Source: Kosakonia oryzae (GTDB lineage Bacteria > Pseudomonadota > Gammaproteobacteria > Enterobacterales > Enterobacteriaceae). From it: a stretch of 64,000 nt of DNA. Below, piece after piece: positions 25,026-33,335 of the stretch; position 1 is the stretch's first letter, and every line of letters starts with the position of its first letter. The notes under the pieces were generated by a model. That model was not told the origin of the DNA. It ran no database searches and saw only the letters and a list, made by a program, of their open reading frames with translations. The translations under genes and the position numbers were made by a program. The DNA is taken from positions 2,728,001 to 2,792,000 of the forward strand of contig NZ_CP014007.2 of the NCBI RefSeq assembly GCF_001658025.2, written 5' to 3'.

Positions 25026-26597
25026 ATGAATTTCAGGAAACAGGTCGCTCGTGGGCTGGCGCTCAACTCTTCTCTCGGCCGTAGTATTACATTCTGTATG
25101 GTTGTGCTGCTGGTGGCGGGTATCGCAACCAGCGCATGGACACTGACCCGTTCATGGCAAAAGGAAGTGGCGGATACCGAACGCGACGCCATTAACTTAT
25201 CGGTTTCGCAGGCGCGCCAGGCGGAAGACACGTTTCTGCAGGCAGAAACGGCCCTGCGGGACATCAGGCGTAATCTGCCCGCCACGGGCATCAACGACAT
25301 CAATAACCATCAGTTCAATAACTATCTGTCCGAACTCCAGCAACATATTCCACAACTGCATGGGCTCATGGTCTACGATCCGCAGGGCAATATGATTGCC
25401 ACGTCGTTTGGCAAAATTCCGGCTCAGTCCAACAACAGTGACCGCGAATACTTTATTTATCACCGGCGTAACGCCCACGGCAGTATTCATATCGGGCATG
25501 TGATCCGCAGCCGTTCGACCGGCGATCTGGTGATCCCGGTTTCTTTACGTATCAGTGACAGCGCGGGCGGCTTTACCGGCGTACTGCTGGCAACGGTGAA
25601 ACTCGACTATTTCCGCCATTTTTACAGCTATTTTGAGCTGCAAAACCGCGACCTGCTGGCGCTGTTAAATACCGACGGCAACACCCTGTATGTGCGGCCC
25701 TTTGCGGATGATGTGATTAACCGTAACCTCTCTGCCAGCCCGCTATTTACGCAGGAACTGGAGAAAAAAGATCGCGGCAACGGCACCTGGGTTTCCGCGC
25801 TGGACCATGTTGAGCGCATTTACGGATTTGCACGGCTGGAGCGCTATCCGCTGGTGGTGGCCGCAGGGTATGACAAACCGGCGCTGTGGGCATCCTGGGT
25901 GAAAGAGAGCCTGCCGGATCTGGTGCTGAATGCCCTGCTACTGGTGGGCACGCTGCTGATGGGGGCGATTATTTTCCGCCAGGTGCGCATGAACGTTCGC
26001 AACCAGAACGAACTTGCCGAACTGCGTGATGAACTGACCAGCATCAACCACACTCTGCAACTAATGGCGCTGGCCGACGGGCTGACCGGCCTGGCTAACC
26101 GTCGGCAGTTTGATCTCTTTTTAGCAAAAAGCCTGAAAGCCTCCGCGCTGAAGCAAAAACCGGTCTCGCTTATCATGATCGATATCGATTATTTCAAGCA
26201 CTATAACGACTATTACGGCCATGTCGCGGGTGATAACTGCCTGCGGGCGGTAGGCGAAATTCTGCATAAACTGCAGTTGAACACGCGCGATCTGATTGCC
26301 CGCTACGGCGGTGAAGAATTCGCCATTATCCTGCCGGATACCGGCCCGGAAGCGGCGCTTTTCGTCGCGCGCCAGGCGGTTAACATCGTACGCGGTGCCC
26401 AAATACCGCATGAGCAAACCGGTAGCGCGCAGGGCACGCTGACCATCAGCGCCGGGTGTTACAGCATCACCGCCGAACTGAACGCCGACGAAGCGCAGCG
26501 GCTGAAAGAGGGCGCGGATAAGGCGCTGTATCAGGCGAAAGTGCAGGGGCGTAACCGCGCGGTAGCGGCCACCGACGCGATGCTACAAAAGGCATAA
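25026..26597 (+). CDS. membrane diguanylate cyclase with periplasmic sensor domain (523 aa)
   Basis: An N-terminal membrane span (SITFCMVVLLVAGIATSAWT) precedes about 250 periplasmic residues resembling a PDC/dCache sensor (VYDPQGNMIATS, SDREYFIYHRRNAHGSIHIG). A second span (VLNALLLVGTLLMGAIIF) and a GGDEF domain follow. The active site reads YGGEEF and LADGLTGLANRRQFD is intact, so it should make c-di-GMP. The RxxD inhibitory site five residues before GGEEF reads NTRD, so product feedback may be missing. I use ATG 25026, preceded by AGGGGAG; a five-codon ORF (MKGRR) overlaps its start. It follows a BLUF-EAL gene on the same strand, giving a synthesis/breakdown pair. Confidence 0.9.
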   Translation: MNFRKQVARGLALNSSLGRSITFCMVVLLVAGIATSAWTLTRSWQKEVADTERDAINLSVSQARQAEDTFLQAETALRDIRRNLPATGINDINNHQFNNYLSELQQHIPQLHGLMVYDPQGNMIATSFGKIPAQSNNSDREYFIYHRRNAHGSIHIGHVIRSRSTGDLVIPVSLRISDSAGGFTGVLLATVKLDYFRHFYSYFELQNRDLLALLNTDGNTLYVRPFADDVINRNLSASPLFTQELEKKDRGNGTWVSALDHVERIYGFARLERYPLVVAAGYDKPALWASWVKESLPDLVLNALLLVGTLLMGAIIFRQVRMNVRNQNELAELRDELTSINHTLQLMALADGLTGLANRRQFDLFLAKSLKASALKQKPVSLIMIDIDYFKHYNDYYGHVAGDNCLRAVGEILHKLQLNTRDLIARYGGEEFAIILPDTGPEAALFVARQAVNIVRGAQIPHEQTGSAQGTLTISAGCYSITAELNADEAQRLKEGADKALYQAKVQGRNRAVAATDAMLQKA

Positions 26598-26762
26598 ACG
26601 GATGCCAGACGAAACCATCGTATAATCAGGGCCGATTAAATCAGAAAGTGTTACCCATGTGACCGGTTCATATACCACCGCAGCCCCGTAATCACTGCTA
26701 CTACTGCGAATAATTGCGCGCCGCTGGTTTTCCTCACTCCGGAGGGCGTTTTCCCGAGCGGC

Positions 26763-27656
26763 TCAGGGTAAGCGGGCGCACAGCTCATCAATTAGCACCC
26801 GTAAACGGGTTTCGCCTGCGCGGCGCGGGTCATACAGCAGATGCATGGCTTTTTGCGGAAACGCATACTCCGGCAGTAAACGGACAAGTTCACCGCGGCG
26901 CAGCGGTTCAGATAATGCCAGCTCATAGCCGAGCAGCACGCCGCCGCCGCACAGCGCGGCCTCCAGCATCGCGCCCCAGTCATTGATCGTTAACGAACCG
27001 CTGACCTGAACGTCCCCCCGATCATCACCATGAGTAAAAGGCCAGTGGAAGGCGTTGTCGTGCAGCCAGGGCGTAAAACCCAGGCAGTTGTGTTGTTGTA
27101 GTTCGTCGGGATGTTGCGGCGTGCCCTGTTTTTCCAGATAGCGCGGCGAGGCGCAGGCAATCAGGCGGTAGGGTGAAAGCGGTTTGGCCGCCAGCCGCAG
27201 GGAAGGCGCCAGTTCTCCAATGCGGATCACGGCATCAATGCCATGTTCCAACGGATCGATCAGCGCATCCGTCAGCGTCAGCTCCACGCGGAGTTGCGTG
27301 TAACGTTGCAGAAACGCCGTCAGAAACGGGGCCAGCGCGTAGCGGCCAAAAGTGACGGGAGCGTTCAGCCTGAGCGTGCCGTAGGGGAGCAGCGCCGTCC
27401 CGCGCGCGGCCCGCTCGGCCTCGTCCAGCGCATCCAGTATGGCTACGCAGCGGTAGAAATAGTCCTGCCCGGTAGGGGTTATGCTCTGTTTACGCGTCGT
27501 GCGGTTTAACAGCCGCGTCGCCAGGTGTTGCTCCAGCGCCGCAATGTGGCGCGCCACCATTTGCGGAGAGAGGGTTAACGCCTGTGCCGCCGCGGCAAAG
27601 GATCCTTTTTTCACCACGCTAACAAAAACGCGCATTCCAGTGATTTTATCCAGCAT
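26763..27656 (-). CDS. LysR-family transcriptional regulator (297 aa)
   Basis: The first 60 residues are the LysR winged helix-turn-helix (MRVFVSVVKKGSFAAAAQALTLS, MVARHIAALEQHLATRLLNR), followed by the periplasmic-binding-protein-like effector domain (TPHPYRLIACASP-type strand LIACASPRYL and GFTPWLHD). The overall pattern fits the group of LysR regulators that control oxidoreductase or drug-response genes. It is divergent from the YciI-like gene across a gap of about 100 bases, its probable target. Start ATG 27656 is preceded by CAGGAGT. Confidence 0.92.
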   Translation of the reverse strand: MLDKITGMRVFVSVVKKGSFAAAAQALTLSPQMVARHIAALEQHLATRLLNRTTRKQSITPTGQDYFYRCVAILDALDEAERAARGTALLPYGTLRLNAPVTFGRYALAPFLTAFLQRYTQLRVELTLTDALIDPLEHGIDAVIRIGELAPSLRLAAKPLSPYRLIACASPRYLEKQGTPQHPDELQQHNCLGFTPWLHDNAFHWPFTHGDDRGDVQVSGSLTINDWGAMLEAALCGGGVLLGYELALSEPLRRGELVRLLPEYAFPQKAMHLLYDPRRAGETRLRVLIDELCARLP

Positions 27657-27757
27657 TCACTACTCCTGGTTGTTTCTGAAGCCATTACCAGCCCATTTTA
27701 AATACCATGAGGGATGACTACACTCGATTTTCACTGAGCAGAGAGGAGCATCATTGA

Positions 27758-28087
27758 ATGAATGTTTATACCGTCACTATGTCACACCCGGACGGCAGAG
27801 GGTGGGATACGCATGTCCGTGAGCATGTGCTGTACCTGAAAGGGCTTATCAACGCGGGGAAAATCATCGCCTCCGGGCCGATAAAAGGCGCGGCGTTGCG
27901 CAGCGGTTTTATCCTGTTTCGCGCCCGCGACATCAGCGAAGTGAAAGCGATGGTGGAAGCCGATCCCTTTTCCCGCGAGGGGCTAATTGCGTCGCTGGAG
28001 ATCGCGCAGTGGGATCCGCTGTTTGGCCAGCTTTCGGCATACTCCAGCGGAACCGCGCCTGAGAGTTTGCAAGATCTGGCGGGTTGA
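27758..28087 (+). CDS. YciI family protein (109 aa)
   Basis: A small YCII-domain protein: MNVYTVTMSHPDGRGWDTHVREHVLYLKGLINAGK type opening, the GPIK turn and a DPFSREGLIASLEIAQWDP segment. These match the dimeric alpha-beta barrel YciI family, whose conserved His and Asp (here in THVREHVLYL and EADPFSREGL) are thought to be catalytic, though the reaction is generally unknown. The ATG at 27758 is weakly preceded by GAGCATC; GAGAGGAG lies further upstream. It is divergent from a LysR gene that may regulate it. Confidence 0.88.
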   Translation: MNVYTVTMSHPDGRGWDTHVREHVLYLKGLINAGKIIASGPIKGAALRSGFILFRARDISEVKAMVEADPFSREGLIASLEIAQWDPLFGQLSAYSSGTAPESLQDLAG

Positions 28088-28089
28088 CA

Positions 28090-28512
28090 TCAGGCCAGTA
28101 AATCTTTGGTCAGGTAATGACGCTGCATCCCTTTATGCGGGAAATCCGCCAGCGTCATCTGCTCTGCAAATCCCAGTTTTTGATAGAAAGGTAACGCCTG
28201 AAAGCTGAAGGTATCGACCAGCGCGTGGCGACAGCCGAGCGCCAGCGCTTCCTGCATGGCCCGCAGCATCAGCTCGCGCCCCAGCCCGTTGCCGCGCTGC
28301 GATTCATGCACCCAGAGATAATGAATATTGAGCCATTCCCCTTCCTGGCGGGCAATCAGGCCGCCCTGCATCACGCCGCTGTCGTCGCGAAAATAGACTG
28401 CCAGATGCGACCACTCGCTGAGATTAACAAACTGCTGGTTGTAACGCCGTAAACCGGCAAACAGCTCGCTCTGGTCCTGCTCAGTCACTTCGTGCTTAAC
28501 GATAAGATTCAT
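28090..28512 (-). CDS. GNAT family N-acetyltransferase (140 aa)
   Basis: A stand-alone GNAT fold. The acetyl-CoA pyrophosphate loop is [11 protein letters not shown] (Q/RxxGxG/A) after the strand [10 protein letters not shown], and the C-terminal strand has [10 protein letters not shown], the family signature. The acceptor substrate cannot be told. It ends two bases from the convergent YciI gene, and the ATG at 28512 is preceded by GGAAGAAAC. Confidence 0.9.
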   Translation of the reverse strand: MNLIVKHEVTEQDQSELFAGLRRYNQQFVNLSEWSHLAVYFRDDSGVMQGGLIARQEGEWLNIHYLWVHESQRGNGLGRELMLRAMQEALALGCRHALVDTFSFQALPFYQKLGFAEQMTLADFPHKGMQRHYLTKDLLA

Positions 28513-28544
28513 CCGTTTCTTCCTTATTCCCGCGTTTGTTCAGC

Positions 28545-28597
28545 GGATAACCGCCAGAGCCGCACCTGTCATCGTCTACCTTTAAAGACGGTTATCC
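28545..28597. promoter_or_regulatory. inverted repeat upstream of the ThDP enzyme gene
   Basis: GGATAACC (28545-28552) and its exact complement GGTTATCC (28590-28597) flank a 37-base spacer in the divergent region between the GNAT and ThDP-enzyme genes. It could be a binding site for a regulator or part of an mRNA leader stem. No regulator is known to me for it. Confidence 0.3.
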
Positions 28598-28618
28598 ACG
28601 CGCAAGGAGAACATTTCA

Positions 28619-30400
28619 GTGAGCATGAAAACAAGCGATTTCTTTGTCAAACGCCTGAAAGAGTGGGGCGTAACGCGCATTTACGGTTACCCTGGCGATG
28701 GCATAAATGGCGTGCTCGGGGCTATCCAGCGCGCCAACAAAGCCGGAGACGGCATCGAATTTATCCAGGTTCGCCATGAAGAGATGGCCGCGTTTATGGC
28801 GGTCGGCCATGCCAAATTCACCGGTGAGCTGGGCGTCTGCTTATCGACGGGCGGGCCTGGCGCCACGCATCTGTTAACCGGGCTGTATGACGCCAAAATG
28901 GATCACGCCCCGGTACTGGCGATCAGCGGCCAGGCAGAAAGCACCGCGCGCGGTGCCAGTTATCAGCAGGAGATGAACCTCGACCGCGTCTTTGCTGATG
29001 TAGCGAATTTCGTGCAGGAAGCGGCGTCACCGGCGCAGGTTCGCCATCTGGTGGATCGTGGCGTGCGCATTGCCATTGCGCAGAACGGCGTTGGCGTCGT
29101 GATCCTACCAAAAGATATCCAGGATGAAGAGTGGCAGCCACCGGCACATACGCACGGGTTTACCCATTCGGCCGCCGGTTATCAGCGCCCGCGCGTGATC
29201 CCGCATGACCGCGATCTGCAACGCGCAGCAGAGGTGCTGAATGCCGGGAAAAAAGTGGCCATTCTGATCGGCGCGGGCGCACGCAATGCCGCCGTGGAAG
29301 TGGTTCAGGCCGCCAATGTGCTGGGCGCAGGCGTCGCCAAAGCGCTGCTTGGTAAAGACGTTCTGCCGGATGATGCGCCGTTTGTCACCGGCTCGATTGG
29401 TCTATTAGGAACGGAGCCATCCTGGAAACTGATGCAGCAGTGCGACACGCTACTGATGATCGGCAGCGGTTTCCCGTGGACGGAGTTTCTGCCGCCGGAA
29501 GGCCAGGCGCGCGCCGTGCAAATTGATATCGATCCGGCGATGCTCGGCCTGCGTTACCCCTGCGAGGTGGCGCTACACGGCGATGCCGCCGAAACTTTGC
29601 AGGCGCTATTGCCGCTGCTGACGCACAAAGAAGACCGTAGCTGGCAGGAGGAGATCGCCCGCCAGGTGCAGGCATGGTGGCAGGTGATGGAGCAGCGCGC
29701 GATGGCACCTGCCAACCCCGTTAACCCGCAGCGCGTGGTGTGGGAAATGTCGCCGCTGCTGCCGGAAAACGCCATTGTCACCTCCGATTCCGGCTCCTGC
29801 GCCAACTGGTTCGCCCGCGATTACCGCGTGAAGCAGGGACAGCGTGCGTCGCTCTCCGGCGGGTTAGCCTGTATGGGCGCGGCGGTGCCGTACGCCATCG
29901 CGGCGAAATTTGCCGCGCCGGAAAAGCCCGTCGTAGCGCTGGTCGGCGATGGCGCAATGCAGATGAACAACATGGCCGAGCTGATTACCGTGCAGAAATA
30001 CTGGCAGCAGTGGCAGGATCCGCGGTTGATTATCTGCGTCTTCAACAACCAGGATCTTAACCAGGTGACATGGGAGCAGCGGGTAATGGAAGGCAACCCG
30101 CGCTTTGAAGCTTCGCAACAGGTGCCGGATGTTCGCTATGCAGAGTTTGCCCGCTCGCTGGGCTTGCAGGGTATTTTTGTCGATACGCCAGAGGCGCTGA
30201 AGGCCGCCTGGCTACAGGCGTTACAGGCAGATCGCCCGGTAGTGCTGGAGGTGAAAACCGATCCGGAAGTCGCGCCGTTACCGCCGCATATCACCCTGAA
30301 ACAGGCCAAAGCCTTTATGGCGTCGATGGTGAAGGGCGATCGGGGCGCGGTGCAGGTGCTGAGCGATACAGCCAGCCAGTTGTTCCACAAAAAATCGTAA
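28619..30400 (+). CDS. pyruvate-oxidase-type ThDP-dependent enzyme (593 aa)
   Basis: A three-domain thiamine diphosphate enzyme. The N-terminal domain has YGYPGDGINGVLGAI and the catalytic Glu in FIQVRHEEMAAFMA, and LGVCLSTGGPGATHLL. The central domain carries a nucleotide-binding-like AILIGAGA. The C-terminal domain has the ThDP motif GDGAMQMNNMAEL ending in VFNN. This matches the pyruvate oxidase/acetolactate synthase superfamily; sequence pattern is closest to non-PoxB thiamine enzymes found in many enterics and pseudomonads. It probably decarboxylates a 2-keto acid, with FAD binding possible in the middle domain. GTG 28619 is chosen because AAGGAG lies nine bases upstream. It ends in a bidirectional terminator. 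Confidence 0.9.
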   Translation: MSMKTSDFFVKRLKEWGVTRIYGYPGDGINGVLGAIQRANKAGDGIEFIQVRHEEMAAFMAVGHAKFTGELGVCLSTGGPGATHLLTGLYDAKMDHAPVLAISGQAESTARGASYQQEMNLDRVFADVANFVQEAASPAQVRHLVDRGVRIAIAQNGVGVVILPKDIQDEEWQPPAHTHGFTHSAAGYQRPRVIPHDRDLQRAAEVLNAGKKVAILIGAGARNAAVEVVQAANVLGAGVAKALLGKDVLPDDAPFVTGSIGLLGTEPSWKLMQQCDTLLMIGSGFPWTEFLPPEGQARAVQIDIDPAMLGLRYPCEVALHGDAAETLQALLPLLTHKEDRSWQEEIARQVQAWWQVMEQRAMAPANPVNPQRVVWEMSPLLPENAIVTSDSGSCANWFARDYRVKQGQRASLSGGLACMGAAVPYAIAAKFAAPEKPVVALVGDGAMQMNNMAELITVQKYWQQWQDPRLIICVFNNQDLNQVTWEQRVMEGNPRFEASQQVPDVRYAEFARSLGLQGIFVDTPEALKAAWLQALQADRPVVLEVKTDPEVAPLPPHITLKQAKAFMASMVKGDRGAVQVLSDTASQLFHKKS

Positions 30401-30402
30401 AA

Positions 30403-30430
30403 AAACCGGGCGCTGAGGCCCGGTTTCTTC
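30403..30430. terminator. bidirectional rho-independent terminator
   Basis: Stem AAACCGGGC/GCCCGGTTT with a six-base loop lies between the convergent ThDP-enzyme and hydrolase genes. T-rich tails are present on both strands, stronger on the minus strand. Confidence 0.85.
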
Positions 30431-30439
30431 TTTCAGACG

Positions 30440-31261
30440 TTACAGTTTGCTCAGGAACGCCAGCAGGTCTTCATTCAGTTGATCCTGATGAGTAACGGCA
30501 AAACCGTGCGGGCCGTTTTCGTACACTTTCAGTTCCGCGCCTTTAATCAGTTGCGCCGACAGTTTACCGGTGGCTTCGAACGGTACGATTTGATCGTTGC
30601 TGCCGTGGATCACCAGCGTCGGGACATCCACTTTCGCCACATCCGGGCGGAAGTCGGTTTCAGAGAAGGCGGTGACGCAGTCCAGCGTACCTTTCAGTGA
30701 CGCCAGCAGGGCGATATTCAGCGTTTGCGTCAGTACACCGTCGGAAACTTTCTGCCCGGCATTCAGGCCGTAGAACGGGGTAGCAAAATCACTGATAAAC
30801 TGCGCGCGATCTTTGAGCAGGCCTTCTTTAATGCCATCAAATACGCTCTTATCGACACCTTCCGGGTGATCGGCGGTTTTACCGAAAATCGGCGTGACCG
30901 CGCCCAGCAGCACCAGCCCGGCCACGCGAGAGGTGCCGTAACGGCCGATGAAACGCGTCACATCGCCACCGCCCATCGAGAACCCCACCAGCGTCACGCC
31001 CTGCAAATCCAGCGTGGTAACCAGATCGTTAATGTCGGAGGCAAAAGTGTCATAGTCGTAGCCGTTCCACGGTTGATCGGAACGACCAAAACCGCGACGG
31101 TCAAAAGCGATAACGCGATAACCACGCTCAGCGAGGAAATTAAGCTGGCTATCCCACATATCGCCATCCAGCGGCCAGCCGTGGCTGAAGAGAACCGGCT
31201 TACCCGCACCCCAGTCTTTGTAATAAATCTGAGTACCATCCTGCGTTTTGATTGTGCTCAT
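30440..31261 (-). CDS. alpha/beta hydrolase, non-heme chloroperoxidase type (273 aa)
   Basis: A typical alpha/beta hydrolase of the haloperoxidase/perhydrolase group. The oxyanion segment is FSHGWPLDGDMW, the nucleophile elbow VGFSMGGGD, the acid Asp lies in VIHGSNDQIVPF, and the catalytic His in NGPHGFAVTH. Family members hydrolyse esters or catalyse perhydrolysis; the substrate here is unknown. Length is standard. A GAGG ribosome site lies nine bases before ATG. It is the last gene of a four-gene minus-strand group (amidohydrolase, DoxX, MFS, hydrolase). Confidence 0.93.
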   Translation of the reverse strand: MSTIKTQDGTQIYYKDWGAGKPVLFSHGWPLDGDMWDSQLNFLAERGYRVIAFDRRGFGRSDQPWNGYDYDTFASDINDLVTTLDLQGVTLVGFSMGGGDVTRFIGRYGTSRVAGLVLLGAVTPIFGKTADHPEGVDKSVFDGIKEGLLKDRAQFISDFATPFYGLNAGQKVSDGVLTQTLNIALLASLKGTLDCVTAFSETDFRPDVAKVDVPTLVIHGSNDQIVPFEATGKLSAQLIKGAELKVYENGPHGFAVTHQDQLNEDLLAFLSKL

Positions 31262-31298
31262 CTGCTTACCTCATTGTTAAGTAGTGGGTTAATACCGT

Positions 31299-32924
31299 TT
31301 ATCGCCCGGCGGGCGCAACCAGATGCCGGACAACCGGCGGTTCATCGCCCTGATGAAAAGCCAGCACGCGCTCGCGGATACGTTGATCGTTTACCGTGTG
31401 CCGCTCGTGTTGACGTAAATGCTCTATCCACGATCCCATCACCCAGGTTTCGACAAACACACCTGGCTGAACCGCATCCTCATACACCGCCCAGCCCATC
31501 GCGCCGGTACGGCGTCTGACGCGGCGCATATCCTGCATCGCAAGGGTGAATTCATGGGCGTCCTGCGGATCAATGCGGTACTCACAACTCACCATCACCG
31601 GCCCACGCTCGTGGGGGATGGTGATATTCGCCGTGCCGCCTGCCGGATCGAGAATATCGAGATTCAGCGCGGCATCTTTTTCCAGCCGCCAGCGTAAGAC
31701 CGTCGTCGCGCCCAGCACCATACCAACGGTGGCCGCACACAGCGACCACGCCACGCCGAATTCCGACGCCAGTTTCCCCCAGATCGCGCTGCCGACGGTC
31801 ATCGAACCAAAGAACACCGTCAGATACACCGCCAGCGCACGCGCTTTCACCCAGCGGGCGGCGCTGCGTTGCGCACCGACATTCAGTGTCGAGAGCACGG
31901 CAATCCAGGAAAAGCCGGTGAAAAATTCAAAGGCATTAAGCAACCAGACGTGGCGGATAAACGCCAGCGCCAGCATGGTGATGGCAAACAGCAGGCTCGC
32001 CGCCACCATCATCTGATCGGCATTCAGCCGTTTGCGCAATTTCGGCAGTAGTACCGCGCCGCAAATTGCCCCGACGCCAATACAGGCCAGCATAATGCCG
32101 TAACCGCCCGGGCCAAGGCCCAGTTCGCGACGCGCCACCAGCGGCAACATCGCCCAGCCAGCGCTGCCAAACAGAAAGAACGCCACGGTGCGCGCCAGCA
32201 CATTTTGCAGTACCGGCGCGGCGTGAACGTAGCGCAGGCCGCCACGAATGGCCGTGAAAAAGTGCTCCGGCGGCAGGCGCTGCACGGTGGCTTGCGGTTT
32301 CCAGCGGTGCAACACCACCGCCACACCGACCACCGACAGGGCATTAAGCAGGAACACCATCCACGGACCGGCAAACGACAGGATCAACCCACCGAGCGCC
32401 GGGCCAATTGCGCGGCTGATATTGATGCCCAGCGAGTTGAGGGCAATCGCCGGGCTCAGCTCCTGCTTATCGACCAGATCCGGCACAATCGCCTGAAAAG
32501 CGGGCGAGCTGAGCGCCGCGCCGGTACTGAGTAAAAAGGTTGCCGCCAGCAGCACTGCCGGCGTGACATTGCCGGTAAAAGAGAGCAGGGCCAGCCCGGC
32601 AGCGGCACAGAACGACCACACCTGAGAGAAGAGCAGGATCTTGCGTCGCTCGATGATATCGGCCAGCACGCCTGCGGGCAGGACAAACAGGAACATCGGC
32701 AGGCTGCTGGCGGCCTGCACCAGCGCCACCGCCAGCGGATCGGCGCTCAGCGAGAGCATCGTCCAGTTCACGCCGATATCGCTCATCCATGAGCCGATGT
32801 TGGAGACCACGGTCGCAATCCATAGCATGCGAAAAACGCGCTGATGCAACGGTTGCCACGCAGAGGCGGAAGGTTGAATCGGTGACACTGTCACCGCTGC
32901 TTTCAGTTCGTTTTGTTGGGTCAT
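31299..32924 (-). CDS. MFS transporter of the EntS/MFS_3 type with C-terminal extension (541 aa)
   Basis: The first 410 residues are twelve membrane segments of an MFS exporter (IGSWMSDIGVNWTMLSLS, DIIERRKILLFSQVW, ALNSLGINISRAIGPALGG), typical of the EntS-like MFS_3 family. The last 120 residues form a soluble tail with a ferredoxin-like antibiotic-monooxygenase (ABM) pattern (VSCEYRIDPQDAHEFTLAMQ, then AMGWAVYEDA and WMEH-like WIEHLRQHERHT). This MFS-plus-ABM fusion occurs in proteobacteria. Substrates are unknown, but efflux of an aromatic or toxic metabolite is a reasonable guess. The start overlaps the DoxX stop (ATGA). Confidence 0.9.
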   Translation of the reverse strand: MTQQNELKAAVTVSPIQPSASAWQPLHQRVFRMLWIATVVSNIGSWMSDIGVNWTMLSLSADPLAVALVQAASSLPMFLFVLPAGVLADIIERRKILLFSQVWSFCAAAGLALLSFTGNVTPAVLLAATFLLSTGAALSSPAFQAIVPDLVDKQELSPAIALNSLGINISRAIGPALGGLILSFAGPWMVFLLNALSVVGVAVVLHRWKPQATVQRLPPEHFFTAIRGGLRYVHAAPVLQNVLARTVAFFLFGSAGWAMLPLVARRELGLGPGGYGIMLACIGVGAICGAVLLPKLRKRLNADQMMVAASLLFAITMLALAFIRHVWLLNAFEFFTGFSWIAVLSTLNVGAQRSAARWVKARALAVYLTVFFGSMTVGSAIWGKLASEFGVAWSLCAATVGMVLGATTVLRWRLEKDAALNLDILDPAGGTANITIPHERGPVMVSCEYRIDPQDAHEFTLAMQDMRRVRRRTGAMGWAVYEDAVQPGVFVETWVMGSWIEHLRQHERHTVNDQRIRERVLAFHQGDEPPVVRHLVAPAGR

Positions 32925-33331
32925 GCAATCGCTCCTTTTGCAGTCCGTCGGATTCGCCAGCTACCAGGGCCAGTCAGCAAAAGCGTAGTAAAGATGATCA
33001 GCAGCAGCCAGCCGAACTGCCCTTCGGCAATGGACCAGTCAGGATGCACCGCCAGCATCGCCACCAGCAGCACCACGATGATGGGCACGCAGGCCAGTCG
33101 TGTCGCCACGCCCGCAATAATAAACAGCGGGCAGATCACCTCGGCGAAAATCGCGGGCAGCAGGCTCATATAAGGCCCGAGACCAAACGGATCTTCGATA
33201 CGCGTCAGCTCTTCACTGAAATGGAACACCTTCGGCAGCCCGTGCACATACAACAGTAACAGGCTGCCCGCCAGGCGCAGGAAGAACAGCCCCGCGTCAA
33301 TACGGGGCGCAAAGTCAGTTGATGTTTTCAT
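32921..33331 (-). CDS. DoxX family membrane protein (136 aa)
   Basis: Four hydrophobic segments and the DoxX pattern (LFFLRLAGSLLLLYVHGLPKV at the start, PAIFAEVICPLFIIAGVATRLA in the middle). DoxX proteins are small inner-membrane proteins linked to thiosulfate:quinone oxidoreductase and to redox protection, with poorly defined function. I chose ATG 33331, five bases after the amidohydrolase stop, because the upstream part of the open frame is antisense to conserved amidohydrolase sequence. It overlaps the MFS gene by four bases. Confidence 0.88.
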   Translation of the reverse strand: MKTSTDFAPRIDAGLFFLRLAGSLLLLYVHGLPKVFHFSEELTRIEDPFGLGPYMSLLPAIFAEVICPLFIIAGVATRLACVPIIVVLLVAMLAVHPDWSIAEGQFGWLLLIIFTTLLLTGPGSWRIRRTAKGAIA

Positions 33332-33335
33332 AATG

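Noticed and set aside
26598-26762. Possible small RNA or attenuator with a TATAAT near 26620 between the diguanylate cyclase and LysR genes
   Set aside because: The -10 has no matching -35, no clear leader peptide or terminator follows, and I cannot assign the sequence to a known RNA.
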